Assembly: GCA_022410635.1 (NCBI GenBank)
Contig: JAJVDF010000501.1
Location: 177,445 to 241,444, forward strand
From: Tretioscincus oriximinensis
Taxonomy: Eukaryota > Chordata > Lepidosauria > Squamata > Gymnophthalmidae
Direction: 5' to 3'
DNA: 64,000 nt
Part shown: positions 42,454 to 54,900 of the stretch, piece by piece
Layout: every line of letters begins with the position of its first letter
Numbering within the stretch: the stretch's first letter is position 1
Made by a program: the position numbers and the translations under genes
The notes under the pieces: generated by a model
Seen by the model: the letters and a program-made list of their open reading frames with translations, nothing else
The model's database searches: none
Told to the model about the DNA's origin: nothing

Positions 42454-43560
42454 TAATTATTATTTATTATTATTATTATATGATATGATGATGTTATGAT
42501 GTTATGATATTTTTTTATTTTTATTTTTATTTTACAAAGAAAAAGGGCAATGGGAAAAATGTAGACGAGCTGTAATTATACAGCAAAAACGTTCTAGTCA
42601 ATTTCAACCAATGTCTTTCTATTCCAGCTCAAGAAGCAAGCCTTGGCATTCTGTTTCTGCAGTGCTTTAAAGAACTACAGCCATTTATGCATTAAATGGC
42701 TGGTCCACATTGAAAAACTAGGTTTTCGGTGCAGCAGCGAGCATCTGCATAAAGCAGGTTAGATGTGAGGTCATGCATGATACCATATAGAGTACCACAC
42801 ATTTTCCATGAACATGCTTCAGCTCTTTAATAGTTGCCACTTTCCTGCCTAAATGATCTTCTTAGGGAGAGGAGGGAATGAAGCACCACAGGAGCTGTTT
42901 GAAGCACCTGCACAGCAGTGAGTCAATACTGTGTAGCTATAATAAAAAACTGTCCAAGCACAGCCATGTTTGGGGTGCAAGTGCACATAGGAGCAGGAAA
43001 AATCTTCTACTGCCTGCCCTGTGATGCCACACTGCTAAACTGGTAGCACAAGAAGGAACCCAATCTGCTCCTCCTCGATAGGACCAGCAAAATGGATCAG
43101 AACTCTTCCTGCATCATCCCCTTGGCAGTGCAGTGGTAGCATCACAGTGTATTGTGGTCAGGCATAAACAGGGGCTTCCTAGTGCTCATATGCAATTGTA
43201 CCCCAAATGCAGTGCTGATTTGCAGCTCTGCATGGTTATTTTGAACAGCTCACATGGAGAAGGGAATTTCATTCCCTCTTTTCCCTCAGTAATTTGTTTC
43301 AGCATAAATGTGACAGCTGTTAAAGAGGCAAAACATGTTCTCAGAAAAATATGATAACCCTATACCATACAAGTTGCCTCACCTGATGACGTGACAAGAG
43401 CTTTTGAGACGCAATAGAGGCTCCATACTAGGATTCTCTGACTTCCTAACAATCAAAGGCAGCTGCTGCCTCCTGCTGGATCCGAATGCTAGTTGGCTAG
43501 TTTTGAAGCTAGCTGTATTCTCCAGCAGCGAAACCGGAGAGGCAAAGTAAGTTTGTTGCA
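41700..43560. other. Non-coding stretch with ATT repeat
   Basis: Only the trinucleotide repeat near 42414-42480 and short self-complementary text around ACTAGTCAACA/AGTTGACTGTG (42325-42350) stand out. No gene seen. Confidence 0.6.
42414..42480. repeat. (ATT)n microsatellite
   Basis: ATT triplets with two short interruptions, followed by degenerate ATGATG text. Confidence 0.95.
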
Positions 43561-43740
43561 TTGTTCATACTGTGCATTGGCCTTGCAACCATACTCACAC
43601 TCATGTGAATTGCATGTACATGCATATGCGCTGCTGCTTAATCCAGATGAAGTAGTGTTAGCAAACATGTAGATCTAATAAACAAACTAATCTATTTTAG
43701 AGGGCTCTTAGCACAAAACTGATATCTATTGGCACTAGTT
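43560..43740 (-). repeat. Interspersed repeat family copy (GCTTAATCCAGA core)
   Basis: TGCATATGCGCTGCTGCTTA and GAGGGCTCTTAGCACAAAAC are shared in diverged form with 21360-21600 and 53280-53470; the reverse complement of the core occurs at 960-1110 and 6295-6440. Probably a non-autonomous transposon family. Confidence 0.6.
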
Positions 43741-43764
43741 CCATGTATTAGTGAATTTAAGAAC

Positions 43765-44620
43765 TTAAGAACATAAAAAGAGCCATACTGGATCGGGCCA
43801 GAGCCCATCTAGTCCAGCAATCTGTCTCACACAGAGGCCCACCAGATGCACCTCGGCAGTCCGAACAGAGGAAAGCAAAATATGCGCCAGTTCATTACTC
43901 CCTTCAAATGGTACTTCAGGAGCACTACCTGTTGCTCCATCCTGGAAGCAGCATCCAGACATCCATCCTAGTACCCATTTATACCCTTAGTACCCATTTA
44001 TACCCTTTGTATCCATAAACCTGTCTAGTCCTGTCTTGAAGCTATCCAAGCTGTTAGCTACCACCAACTCTTCAGGAAGTAAATTCCTTCAGGAAGTAAA
44101 GGCCGATAACCCTCTGGGTGAAAAAATACTTTCATCTGTTCTCACTTTTCTGCCCATCAGTTTCAAGGAGTGCCCTCTTGTCCTAGTGTTGTGTAATAGA
44201 GAAAAAAAAATCTCTATTTACCCTTCCCATCCAATGCATGATTTTGTACACTTCAATCAGATCATCTCTCAAACGTCACCTTTCAAGACTGAAGAGGCCC
44301 AGACATTGCAGCCTGACTTCATAAAGGAGGTGCTCCAGACCCTTGATTATTCTTGTTGCCCTTTTCTGCATCTTCTCTAGTTCCACAATATCCCTCTTGA
44401 GACNTGGTGACCAGAACTGAACACTGTATTCCAAATGTAGCCCCACTACGGATTTATAGAGAGATAAAACAACATTTGCTGGCTTGTTTTCAATTCCTTT
44501 CCTCATTATCCCCAACACGGAATTTGGCTTTTTTGCTGCTGCTACAAACTGGGTTGACATCTTCATTGAATTGTCCACCAACACTCAAGATCATTTTCTT
44601 GCTCAGAAAGCTTGGTTTCC
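43765..44620 (-). pseudogene. CR1 LINE 3' part with ORF2 C-terminus
   Basis: The 3' end AAGAACATAAAAAGAGCCAT starts the block. The - strand reads YSVQFWSP, LKRDIVELEKMQKRATRIIK and LYEVRLQCLGLFSLER between about 44450 and 44280. A short internal duplication (ACCCATTTATACCCTT twice, near 43974 and 43990) is present. Confidence 0.88.
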
Positions 44621-44724
44621 ATCAGTTGGTAATGGGAACTTCTTTAAATGGGTTTAGTAAATGTGTTCATAAAAGGCAACTTTATAATCTGTAGCCATGA
44701 CATAAAATATCCTATTCCTATAGA

Positions 44725-44965
44725 AACTTAAGAAGAGTCGTCCTGGATCAGGCCACAGCCCATCTAGTCCAGCATTCTGTCTCACACAGAGGCCCACCAG
44801 ATGCACCTGGGCAGTCTGAACAGAGGAAAGCAAAATGTGCACCTGTTCATGACTCCCTGCAAATGGTATTTCAGGAGTCCTGCCTGTTGCACCATCCCGG
44901 AGGCAACATCCAGAAATCCATTCCAGTACCCATTTATACTCTTGGTGTCCATAAACCTGTCCAAC
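44725..44965 (-). mobile_element. CR1 3' end fragment
   Basis: CATCTAGTCCAGCATTCTGT, CACCAGATGCACCTGGGCAG and GTGTCCATAAACCTGTCCAA repeat the previous element's 3' end; it begins about 100 bases after that element stops and in the same orientation. Confidence 0.88.
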
Positions 44966-45479
44966 CTGGAAGATGTACTCTGAAATAAAAATTTCAAAAC
45001 CCTGAGTAGTCCCACTGAAGCCAGATGTGCTGTCCATCCTCTTTCAGAGTGACATTAGCTTTGTTGCTTTGATGAAACAATAAATCACCTCTGTGCAACA
45101 CCTGGAAATTGAACAAGTGACTCTTTGCTTTCTAGGAAGCATCTTGCTCTTCTAATAAGCCAGCCCAGATACACGACTTTAGCACAGCAGAATTACTTGA
45201 TGGTGGACATGCTTCCTGGTGGAAATCCCAAAGAGCATACCACTGTTAAGGTGATGGCGCTTGGCCTTGACAAAGTGGAGGCAATAATTTTAAAAGCTTC
45301 ACAAATTCATTGTTCCTTAAAGATCAGGCATCAAATGTGACAACTCCTCCAGTCCTTAATGAACAGAGCAAGGTCTTGATGAAAAAAAACCTACTCTTCT
45401 TACATCTTGACTTCAATGCTTTAATTTAACCAAGAAATTAGTTCTTTCCAAGGCCTGGCTAGCCTAGAAGCAAGAATTG

Positions 45480-45800
45480 ACTGACAAGGGAAAGTATTTT
45501 TTCACCTAGAGGGCCATCGGTCTATGGAATTTATTTCCAGAAGAAGCTGGAATAGCTTTAAGATCAGGTTAGACCAATTCATGAAAGCCAAGTATACCAA
45601 TAACTATTAGGATGGATCTCTTGATGCTTTCTTTGGGACACAGCAACAGGCAATAATTCTGAAATATCCTTTGCAGGGAGTTGAGAAGGTTTTGCCTTCT
45701 TCAAATTGTCCAGGTACTGTTGGTCACTGCATGAGACAGAAGGTTGGATTAGATCACTTGTGGTTTGGCAGGCTTCCCCTAATGTTTTTATGTTCTAACC
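45480..45800 (+). mobile_element. CR1 3' end fragment
   Basis: Reads AAAGTATTTTTTCACCTAGA, GGTTAGACCAATTCATGAAA and AAGGTTGGATTAGATCACTT before a terminal TTTTTATGTTCTAA. Sense orientation. Confidence 0.82.
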
Positions 45801-46446
45801 CTGCTTTTTAAGAATGTGACGGGAACTAAAGATCTTGGAGTTATCCGCACGCTATGGGGCAGAATATAGTAATTCCATCCGAACAGACCAAGGTATATGC
45901 AGTTCAATTTCAAATGAATACATGGGCGGGAATACATGGGTGGGGAGATTCCAGAACAACAGCCAAAGAGCCAAAAGCAGGAGTGGGTGTGGGTGTGAGA
46001 GATAGAAAGAGGCAATTGAAAACATTGGTCTGACAATTAACAAATGGCAAGCCTTACCTGTGACTGGACCAATCTGCCTTGGCGGTGTAAGAGAGAAAGG
46101 AGGAAGAAGTAAGCTTACAATGCAAGTACTAGACAATACTTTAATGATTGAAACACAATGTGACTGATTGACAGGATAATCTTAACCAAACTGGAGTTAA
46201 GATTGCACAAGAATAATCTACCCTAGATGTGCACCAGTGGGCATTATTACACATAATATAGAGTGGATTAATATTCTCCACCAGTAACTCATTTTAGGGA
46301 GCTATGTCTAATGTTTTGCCCTACTGTTCCCATGCTGGTAATGTGGAATAGTGAGCTCTCTAAAATGCATTGCTAAATCTGTGCAAACAAGACATATGTT
46401 TCCATTATTTTATAGCCCTGTTGCGCTTACATGTCTTAAAACATGT

Positions 46447-46538
46447 TAATATATACTGCTCAAAACAATTAAGGGAACACTTTAACATAACAGTGAATGN
46501 TAAAGTGTTCCCTTAATTGTTTTGAGCAGTATATATTA
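46447..46538. mobile_element. Perfect 38-bp inverted repeat (mariner-like MITE or its ends)
   Basis: Two 38-base arms are exact reverse complements, separated by 16 bases; the outer sequence is TAATATATACTGCTCAAAAC. The CTGCTCAAAACAATTAAGGG end resembles the termini of Tc1/mariner-like elements seen in vertebrates, and TA borders fit. The single N sits at the arm boundary (46500). Confidence 0.75.
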
Positions 46539-46929
46539 GATTGTTCCAGATCAGCAACAATCACTGTGCATTGAACAGACTGATTCACATTAGATTCACG
46601 TTACTTAGCTGTTAGCACACATCTAATGTGAATCAGCATTAGTCCCATGCAAACACTGTGAAATAATGAGCTCCCTAAAATACAGTACATTAGTAAACCT
46701 GTCCAGGGAGTTGATTCCATAGGAGGACAGGTGTATCAATGATGACTAGAATAGATGCAAAGATATTGTCTTCAAATTTGAGAAGTAGGTAAGATGCCAC
46801 CAGAGCAAAGTTACCACATAAAACTGCAAAAGCTGCTTTGCAACTTTGGGGTCTGCAGTGGGTGTGCTAATTTTTCACACCCACTAAAGGTGCCTCTAGA
46901 ATAGAATTACCACGTAAAAACTAGAAGAG

Positions 46930-47640
46930 TACTTGGCACTGACTGGAACTTGAGAAATCAGAGGTTTGATGGCTCAATCCCCAGCCTCTTCGAGAAATAG
47001 AAAGTAGAAAACCACTTCTGTATCATTGCCAGGAAAACCAAAGAAGTGTCATGGAGTCTTTTGGGGGAGCGTAGCTCAGAGATAGAGGAAATTGCTTGGA
47101 AAGCAATTGCCACTCTGATTTTCAGCTTCTTCTGGGAAGTAAGAAATGGCAAACCACTTCAGTTTATCTGCGAGGAAAACGGCATAGAAGGAGGTATGGA
47201 GTCTGGTAAGGTTATAGCTCAGTGATAAGGCAAATTGTTTGGGAAGCAGGGGGTTGCTGGTTTGATTTCCAGTCTCTCTCTCGAAGTAAGGAATGGCAAA
47301 CCACTTCCATACCTCCGCCAGAAAAACTTCATGCAGGCTCCATGGAGTCTGTGACTTGCTATAGCTCAGTGATAGAGCAAACTGATGGGAAAACAGATAG
47401 GTGTCAGTCTGATCTATTGCCTCAACGTATTGGGACAAATAGGCAATAGTAAACCACTTCTGTATTGCTGCATGGAAAGGCTTATGGAGATCCTCATGAA
47501 CTCTGGAAGTGGATGCAGCTCAGCAATAAGGCTATGTAGAAAACAGAGGGTTGTTTTTCCCCAGAAGTAGACAGTGGCATCTTCTGTATTTTTGCCAAGA
47601 TGCCTAGAGGTGTCCATGGAGGAGCCCTGGAATCAGTCAT
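46930..47640 (+). repeat. Tandem array of about 145-bp tRNA-SINE-like monomers, about five units
   Basis: Four units start with variants of TATAGCTCAGTGATAGAGCA (about 47068, 47214, 47360, 47508) and carry a later AATGGCAAACCACTTC-type segment (47145, 47292, 47447 and a decayed one near 47575). A fifth unit without its head precedes them at about 46930-47060. The head has A- and B-box-like text (TGGTTTGATTTCCAG at 47258). Units are diverged from each other. Confidence 0.75.
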
Positions 47641-50590
47641 TACTTGGAGGTACCGAACAACAACATCCAACCGATATTTACTAGAAAGTTTGTCCTGCTA
47701 GTGCAGATAGGACTTTCCTGAATCCAAAGTACAAATTGTCATATAATCTGGGAAAATCTTAGGGTTTCTGTGGAACCTGAAAGGCTTCCTCCTTCAAACC
47801 AGATATAATTAACTAAATAAAAATGGCTGCCTTTATCATGTTGTACCTCTTAGCAAATTTGACCCCAGATTTTAGTGTTGTTGACTGGTATTTGGTTCCT
47901 ATGAAGACAAACATGTTGATTTTTTCCCAGAGTTCTTCAAGAGGTCTTGTACCCAGAAGCCAAGTGTTGTGAATGTGCTCGTGCTTCTTAACCCATAGCC
48001 TTTCAAGCCCGCAAGCTGATGAAATACGAGAGTGAGATCCAAGCAGGAAAATAAAACCCAGCAAGGCAACAGCCAGAAATCGGGTGGATGGGGGTTTTAC
48101 GGCCCCCAACTCTTGCAGGCAGGGCTGCTAAAAAGCTCAGCCAGGTTTCCCTTCTTTAAAATGCTTTTAGCAACTGGCTTTATGGGCCTCTGATGGTACG
48201 TGAAACAGGAGAAACTCTAAACAGATGGACCTATAAAAACCATTCGGTTCGGGTTGTCAGATATAATGGCACCCTGGCCACAGATTCTAAAATGCACACA
48301 TATGTACGTTATCCTGCAGTCCTATACACAGCTGCAAACAGCCACACACACAAGCATGGCTTCAACCACCATGAGCCCACAGAAGCTCCTCTAGTTTTCC
48401 AGGATGAGATTTTCTTGATTGGCTACCAAATTCCTATCACAAGGCACTTCTGCATAATCTACATGCTTCAGATTAATGGAACCATTACTCAGTCAACCAA
48501 ATGTTTATTATGGTCTTGGCCCAAAGATTTCAGACAACGTAAGTAAATAAAAGCATGCTATGATTACAAGTTTGGAAAACTGTTGGATTTAAGTAAAATG
48601 ATGGGCAGAAATGCAGTATTATGGAATACTGGGTTAAAATTAAGAGTTAATGTGAAAAACAGAGTATATTAAAAATCAGGGCGGAGGTGGTGGAGCAATG
48701 GCTGTGCCTATGTTTTGCAGGCCACATCCCAAAGACTTAGAAGATAAGGACATGGCCACCAATTACATATGGGCATCACAAGCAAAAGAAGACAAAAGAA
48801 GAGGCCATCAGTAGCCCAGACTTCTATAATTTAAAGATATGAAAAATGCACTTTAATCCATCAAGCCCACGTGACTGATATTTTTCATAACCATTGACTG
48901 GTTTGGGTCAAACAGAAGAGGTGGTCTCTGAATTTGCTTCTTTCCTCTTCATATTTTCCTGCCTCGAAATGACAAAAATCTGATGGAAACTTCAGAATTG
49001 AAACTGTCAACAGGAGCTGGTTTGATGTGGGTCAACAGTGTACAAAATATGAAGGAGATCAAATAAATAGCCGTGTTAGTCTGTATGCAGAAAGTTAAGT
49101 AAGGGGAGTTCATAGAACTTTAACAATTAGCAACAGCTACCTACCTTTCTAGTTAGTCTCTAAAGTGCTACTAGCCCCCTTGTGGGAAATATGGATAGAC
49201 CTGTTCTGCTTCCCATTGGAATTAAATAGCAAAATTTGCATCAGAAGATATTGAGTTAGCGACTGTAACCCTGTAATCTGAATCTGAATCCACACTACAT
49301 ATCTATGCACTCACAGACTGGACCTGGTCACATCCCAACATTATAGTTTTGAGTGAGAACAAAGATCATTTGGGGAGCAAGGCAAGATCATGTTTGGGAG
49401 GGGTGGGCAAAAGTGGCCTGAGCAGGCCAATTCAGTTTGGTCCTTCCCTGCCCTATATGCACCAGAACCCATAAGTGTCTTCCAAGTTGTAGCCAACTGG
49501 GGCAAAGACCAGATGGTCTTCATCTGGACTTCCTGGCATATCCTGCACTTGCTTGGCACACATGTTCCAACTTAGTACAGCTCACAAACCCAAAGGTGTC
49601 TATTTTTCTCAATAAGGACCAGGAAATGACACTCCCTTCTCTTCTGTTTTGTTTAGGGTTACTAGATGTTAGTATTTAGCATGACAAATTCGCTTTTGAT
49701 ACCCTTCCCTGTATTTTTGGAGAGGGGAGAATGTTTGGGGACTGTTCTTTGGGGTGGGGGATGATTGTAACTCCCAAGAGCCTCAGCTTTTTAAAAAGTT
49801 TCGGTCTTGCTTTTGTCCTGCTTTTTGATCCTCCTGTCCTACCTTCCAATTTTGTGATTCAGACTACAATGTTAGGGGTGTCAATGTTAATATCTTCCTG
49901 ATGCAAATTTCTGTTTTGAAACATGAAAGAACAAGGCTGTTTTTGTAGACTGGTAATATATGCAAGGCTTCGTCAGTGAAAATGTATAAATTGTTCTGAG
50001 CTTCCTGATGCTAAAAACTGTAACTAGGTGTTTCTGAATAAGAGGAAATGCTGTGAAGAAGCCAGGGCACTCTACTTCCGCCTACAAAAAAAGTAGCTTT
50101 GAGGAGGTGAAGACATTCATCGATACGTTTCCATACTTCCTGTCACTGTTGCCTCCTTTTATTTTCCATCCTTAAAGTTGGGAGAAATAGCCATAGTGGT
50201 GAGCAAAAAGGAATTGGGTGGGTGGGCGATAGAAAGGGTTGCACACAGTGACCTTGAGCTCAAGGAACAAGGCATTGCCAAATGCAAAGGGCTAAAGGAG
50301 GAAGGAATGAGGGGGATATTGCAAGACAGCTGCTGGGGGAATAAGCCCACATTGCTCCAGACAGCTTTAGCTTTTAGAGTCTCCCTGGGCCCATCCTCTC
50401 TACCACCACCCCCTTTCCCTGACTTGCTAATGGCTTCGCAGCTGCAGGTTCAATTCTGGGCCATAAACATGATTTTTTCTTAAGCTCCCCTTTGAGGTTG
50501 AAAAGAAGCTGAATGTGTGTCCTTGCACATATATAGAGCTGGGAGCACAAGTGCACCAAAGGCCAACCATACAGTAAATTTTCATTAATT
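47640..50590. other. Non-coding flank, no recognised features
   Basis: ORFs up to 117 codons (48193-48546) start with ATG but show no domain, codon bias or splice context I can recognise. I see no clear repeat in most of this stretch. Confidence 0.5.
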
Positions 50591-51231
50591 TGCCTCTAGG
50601 TTGGAGGGACAAGCAGGAGGCTCTTGAAGGCCACTGGCAGGTAGTCATGAGTGGAGAAGGTTATGCCTATGTTATCTGCTTGAGATGCCCAGGACTTCTT
50701 AGTAAGCCACTGGGCAGGAGAATGGTGGACTAGATGAGTTGCATCCTATTCCAGCAGATCTTCTAATTCCAGGAGGGCAAGTATATAATGGCTACTAGAA
50801 TGAGGCCTGGATAGTCTACAGGTTGGAGAGGCAGGCAGGATGCCTCTAAAAGCTATTTGCAGGGAGTCAGGAGAAGGTGAAGGTTTTGCCCTTATTTATT
50901 TTTATTTAATTACATTTCTACACTTCCTTATACCTGAGGGTTTTGATACTATTCAGAATATCCTGTTAATACCCAGAATCAATTGATAGCTTCAAGACAG
51001 GACCAGACAGGTTTATAGACACCAAGGGTATAAATGGGTACTAGGATGGATGTCTGGATGCTGTATCCAAGATGGAGGAACAGGTAGTGCTCCTGAAATA
51101 CCATTTGCAGGGAGCACTATCTGTTCATCTCGGATGCAGCATATTTTGCTTTCCTGTGTTTGGATTGCCCAGGTGCATCTGGTGGGCTCTGTGTGAGGCA
51201 GAATGCTGGACTAGATGGGCACTGGCCTGAT
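50590..51231 (+). mobile_element. Run of three CR1 3' end fragments
   Basis: Segments at about 50600-50770, 50770-50890 and 50985-51231 each carry CR1 3' text (TTGAGATGCCCAGG; GGCAGGATGCCTCTAAAAGC; GAATGCTGGACTAGATGGGC). The second is cut short by a T-rich Sauria-tail-like piece near 50895. Confidence 0.78.
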
Positions 51232-51277
51232 CCATCTAGTCCAGCATTCTGCCTCACACAGAGCCCACCAGATGCAC
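51173..51277. repeat. Perfect 46-bp inverted repeat made of CR1 3' end sequence
   Basis: The arms 51173-51218 and 51232-51277 are exact reverse complements with a 13-base loop, GCACTGGCCTGAT. The left arm is part of the CR1 copy that runs up to it; the right arm is its inverted duplicate with no further CR1 text after it. Confidence 0.92.
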
Positions 51278-51680
51278 AGCAGGAATGGCTACTAGAACTA
51301 ATGGTTAGGTATCAATTCTGTGTTGGAGAGAGAGACAGGATGCTGAAGATCATATAGTGGAATGTTTTACCTTCATCTTCAACTTGACATGCCTAGAAGC
51401 AACTGGTGGATTGCTGTTTCAGACAGGATGCTGTAATAACTTAAATTTGAACCCAATCAGCAGGACTCATCTTTTTTCTCACATTCTCTAGTATTTGGAT
51501 ACTTCTCAAATTTTATCCTTCTAATATCTGCAACCACCTTTCAGAATCACGTTCTCACTTGAAAAGCGAGCTATGTAAGTATCTAAAAGGCTGTCGCATA
51601 AGCCTCTGAGATGTTTATTCTGAATGCACTGAAAGCTTCAGTTTGTAGGCAATGGCTGTGACAATGAACAAGTGAAGGAA

Positions 51681-51950
51681 TGGCTCAGTCGCCAAGGAGA
51701 CGGTCTTTCATCTGAGAGATCAGGTTTCGAAGCCTTGTGTCAGATGTGGGGAAGGGTCATCGTCTTCCACTAGCCTGCATCTCTAGCCAACTCAGCTATT
51801 TGAAAGAAATGTAAATTTGTTATCTGCATTTCAATTAGATAAATGAGTACCATCATCAATCTGGTGGGGAAAATAGAATAAGATGTAAGTCTTCGAGTGA
51901 AAATTAACCCTATAAGCCGCTCTGGAAAAGAGCGAGGTATAAACACTTAA
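51681..51950 (+). mobile_element. Sauria-type SINE, nearly full length
   Basis: TGGCTCAGTCGCCAAGGAGA (A-box region), CAGGTTTCGAAGCC (B-box-like), TCTAGCCAACTCAGCTATTT in the body and AGCCGCTCTGGAAAAGAGCG, AGGTATAAA as the tail. Best-preserved head of the family in the window. Confidence 0.88.
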
Positions 51951-54900
51951 GTCTTCTCCTTTTGTACATTGCTTGACAAACCTGTTGCGTTCCTACCTTA
52001 CTTAACAAATCCACACCACAGCTGCAGCATTCAAAAAAGTTGTAACTCTGAAGTCCTGGATCAAGTCCTGGATTTCATCTATGCAGGTTTTTAAAAACAT
52101 GTTTATATGAATATTTATATCTCACTCTTCGCCTGAGAGTTCCAATATAAAATTGTGTAAAATGTACACAAGCATCTCCCTTATTCACTCCCTAGCTTGG
52201 CATCAAAGGCACAGCTGAAAAAGACATACAAATTTGGTATATGACATACCTCCAGTGATCTTCTCTTTCAAGTGTCACTACCCTTGGGGACTGCAAAATG
52301 CCCTCACCTTGTGATTTTAATACTTGGGCAGTTCCACATGGGAAAAGGTTCTCCTTTGGATAACCAGGGTACAAGCCATTTAAGGCTATGTATATAGTAA
52401 TCACCTGCAGAAAGAATAAGATTGCCAGGTAGAAACTAGATCAGTGCTTTGGATCTTTACCTTTTGATAGGTGTAGCTTCGAATGTTTGCAGCAACTGGG
52501 AGTGGGGGGATCACCCATAAAAGGTGTAAAGTTCTATCCTGAATTTTACCTGGTAACTCTAATCAAGGGATGAAGATTGCAACTGAAATCTCCACCTTAT
52601 ACCGTGCCGGTTCAACAGCATTTCTGAAACTCCAGCGCAAATATTTTGAAAATTGAACTAGCATGACATGGAGAAGATGGTTTGTCTTTTAGCAGCCTCT
52701 TCACTGATTGCTATAGATTGCAATCCTTAGAAGCAAGAGCCTATTGGAGCCTGAAACGTACGTCTGAACTATCGAGAGATTATACCCTTCTTCTGCTGGA
52801 TGGTTGAATTTCCAGAACGTCACTTCAAAGCCCTCTTTTCAGGATCATATCAAGCTGGAATCTATGCCATGATCAAGAAATTTTACATTGCTCTATGGAA
52901 ATTTATCCATGCATTGTGCGTGTGTGTGGGAGGGATTTGATGTGCAACCAAGAGAAAGATACACCCTTTCTGGCTTTTTATGCAGTATCTATCTTGATCC
53001 ATTTTAGTTAATCTAAATTGGCTTGATCCTGAGTAGCTGAACCAACACATATCTGCATGAAACAAGTTGAACCACATTAGGGGGAAAAATGGCATGATAC
53101 CACACGGCATTGCTACTTCAAATGATGTGATGGGGCCCTTCTCTTGCGATTCATACATTTCCGATCAGTGGGCAAGGCAGAGGGACGCTGCTTTCTGCTG
53201 TGTCTGAATACTAGCTATCTAGGTCCGGGGTGCAAAGTTTCAGCAACAAACAGGGTGGAAAGATATGTTTGCATGATATCCAAACAGCATATGGCTTTGC
53301 AGCCATACCCATGAATACAGTCTACATCCATATGTACTTTTTCTTTATCTGGTTTAGGCAGCATTAACTTGGATGTATGCCTAATTCATGTGGTCCATCA
53401 CTAAGTCAATTAGGAGGCCAGATCAGATCTGGCTTAGCACTAATTCCATACTAGGATTATCCAGTTTATAGCTTTAATGATGTAAAAAGGTTATTTTCCA
53501 CCCAGGTGCTGTAGATGTTATAAACTACACCTGAAGAAAATTACTCTCTTCTATATCCACTAAAGCAATAATCTCCTGTGCTGTTTTTTTTTCTGTGGTA
53601 ACTCTATCCCAGACGACTGTGGTCGGTAAACCAGATTAGTAAGGTTGTGCATAAAGGGCCCCTCTTTCTTTCTTTCTCTCTCTCTCTCTCTCTCTCGCTC
53701 ACACACACACACACACACACACATACATACCAAGAAACCCAAAACATCATTTCCTTTTAAAAAGGCAAGCGAGAGAAAACGAGGCCTGTAACTGTTTCCC
53801 TTCATAAATTCTGTGCACCTCTCCAGGGGAATAAATGTATCCGTCATTTTATATATACATATAATACACTCACATGCACATGAGAGCATGTTCGCTTGTA
53901 TAAATATGATTTATGGGAATATTAAAACCATCTGTGGAATAGACCAAGGGGCAGCAAAAGGCGGTGGGGGTGTGATTGCTTTGCAGCCGGTGTCAGGTTT
54001 ATGGGATGACGACACAGTTATGCTTTCTGGAGAGAATGCCGGGGGAAGGGGGGATGCGAGGCAGGGGGAATGGTGACCGGCTCTTGAACATGCCTTGCCC
54101 TTTTTAGCAGGTCTCACTCGACGGAGATTCCAGCCTGCCAGCAGCTGAAGAAGAAGTAAGGCTGCTGGCTGCTGCATGAATTTCTTCCGAATCTGGATCT
54201 GTTTTCACCCAGCTCCCAGATGTTTGTGACTGAGGTCTAATGCAAACTGGGTTTCATTTATATTAAATCCCTATGGGAAACAGCTCTGGAACCGAGCTGC
54301 TTAGGCCCTTCCTCTCCCCCACCCCACCCATTTAACTGGATTCCCTGCTTGCTGGACTGCTTCTCTGGGTTGTCCTGCTCCATGTGAGCTTTTCCCCATT
54401 TGGCATTAGAGCAATTACAACTGTGTGTAATGCTCCAGCACAATGCAACTATGTGTTTGCCTAGTTTGCTAGTATTGGTCTTTGCCGACTTTGGAACCAC
54501 TGGTTGAGCAGGAGTGCAGAAAAAAGGGAAATAATTAAAAATTAAAAAAAATCTCACCAGCATTATAGGACAGGAACAGTCTCCCTCTTCCTTACCTTCC
54601 TCTTCCCTCAGTAACATGTTATGGGGATATCAATAAGCCAAAACTTTTCAGATCCCATCCAAATGAGGTGTCTTTAGAGCCATGGTAATGCCACAGTAAT
54701 GCCACCATGGTGCTATTACCCCAGGATTCATACCCTGGAATTACCCCATAATGGCATAAATGAAGCCCCGATCTAGCAATAAAATCTAGAACAAGAAAAA
54801 GGGATTTTGGAATGTTTTTTTCCCACTTCAGTGCAAGGGAGGGCAGCCATTTACCTTTCTGGCTACTGTTTTAAGGTGATGCCATCATAAGCAGGGGGCA

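Noticed and set aside
46930..47640. Cluster of functional tRNA genes
   Set aside because: A/B-box-like text is present but the units lack a paired acceptor stem and cloverleaf, and continue into a shared non-tRNA body.
48193..48546. 117-codon ORF as a novel gene
   Set aside because: No domain, no codon bias, no splice or promoter context; ORFs of this size are expected by chance in a window this long.
54258..54617. 119-codon - strand ORF near the GC-richer island
   Set aside because: Composition follows the local DNA, and no conserved motif or supporting splice sites were seen.
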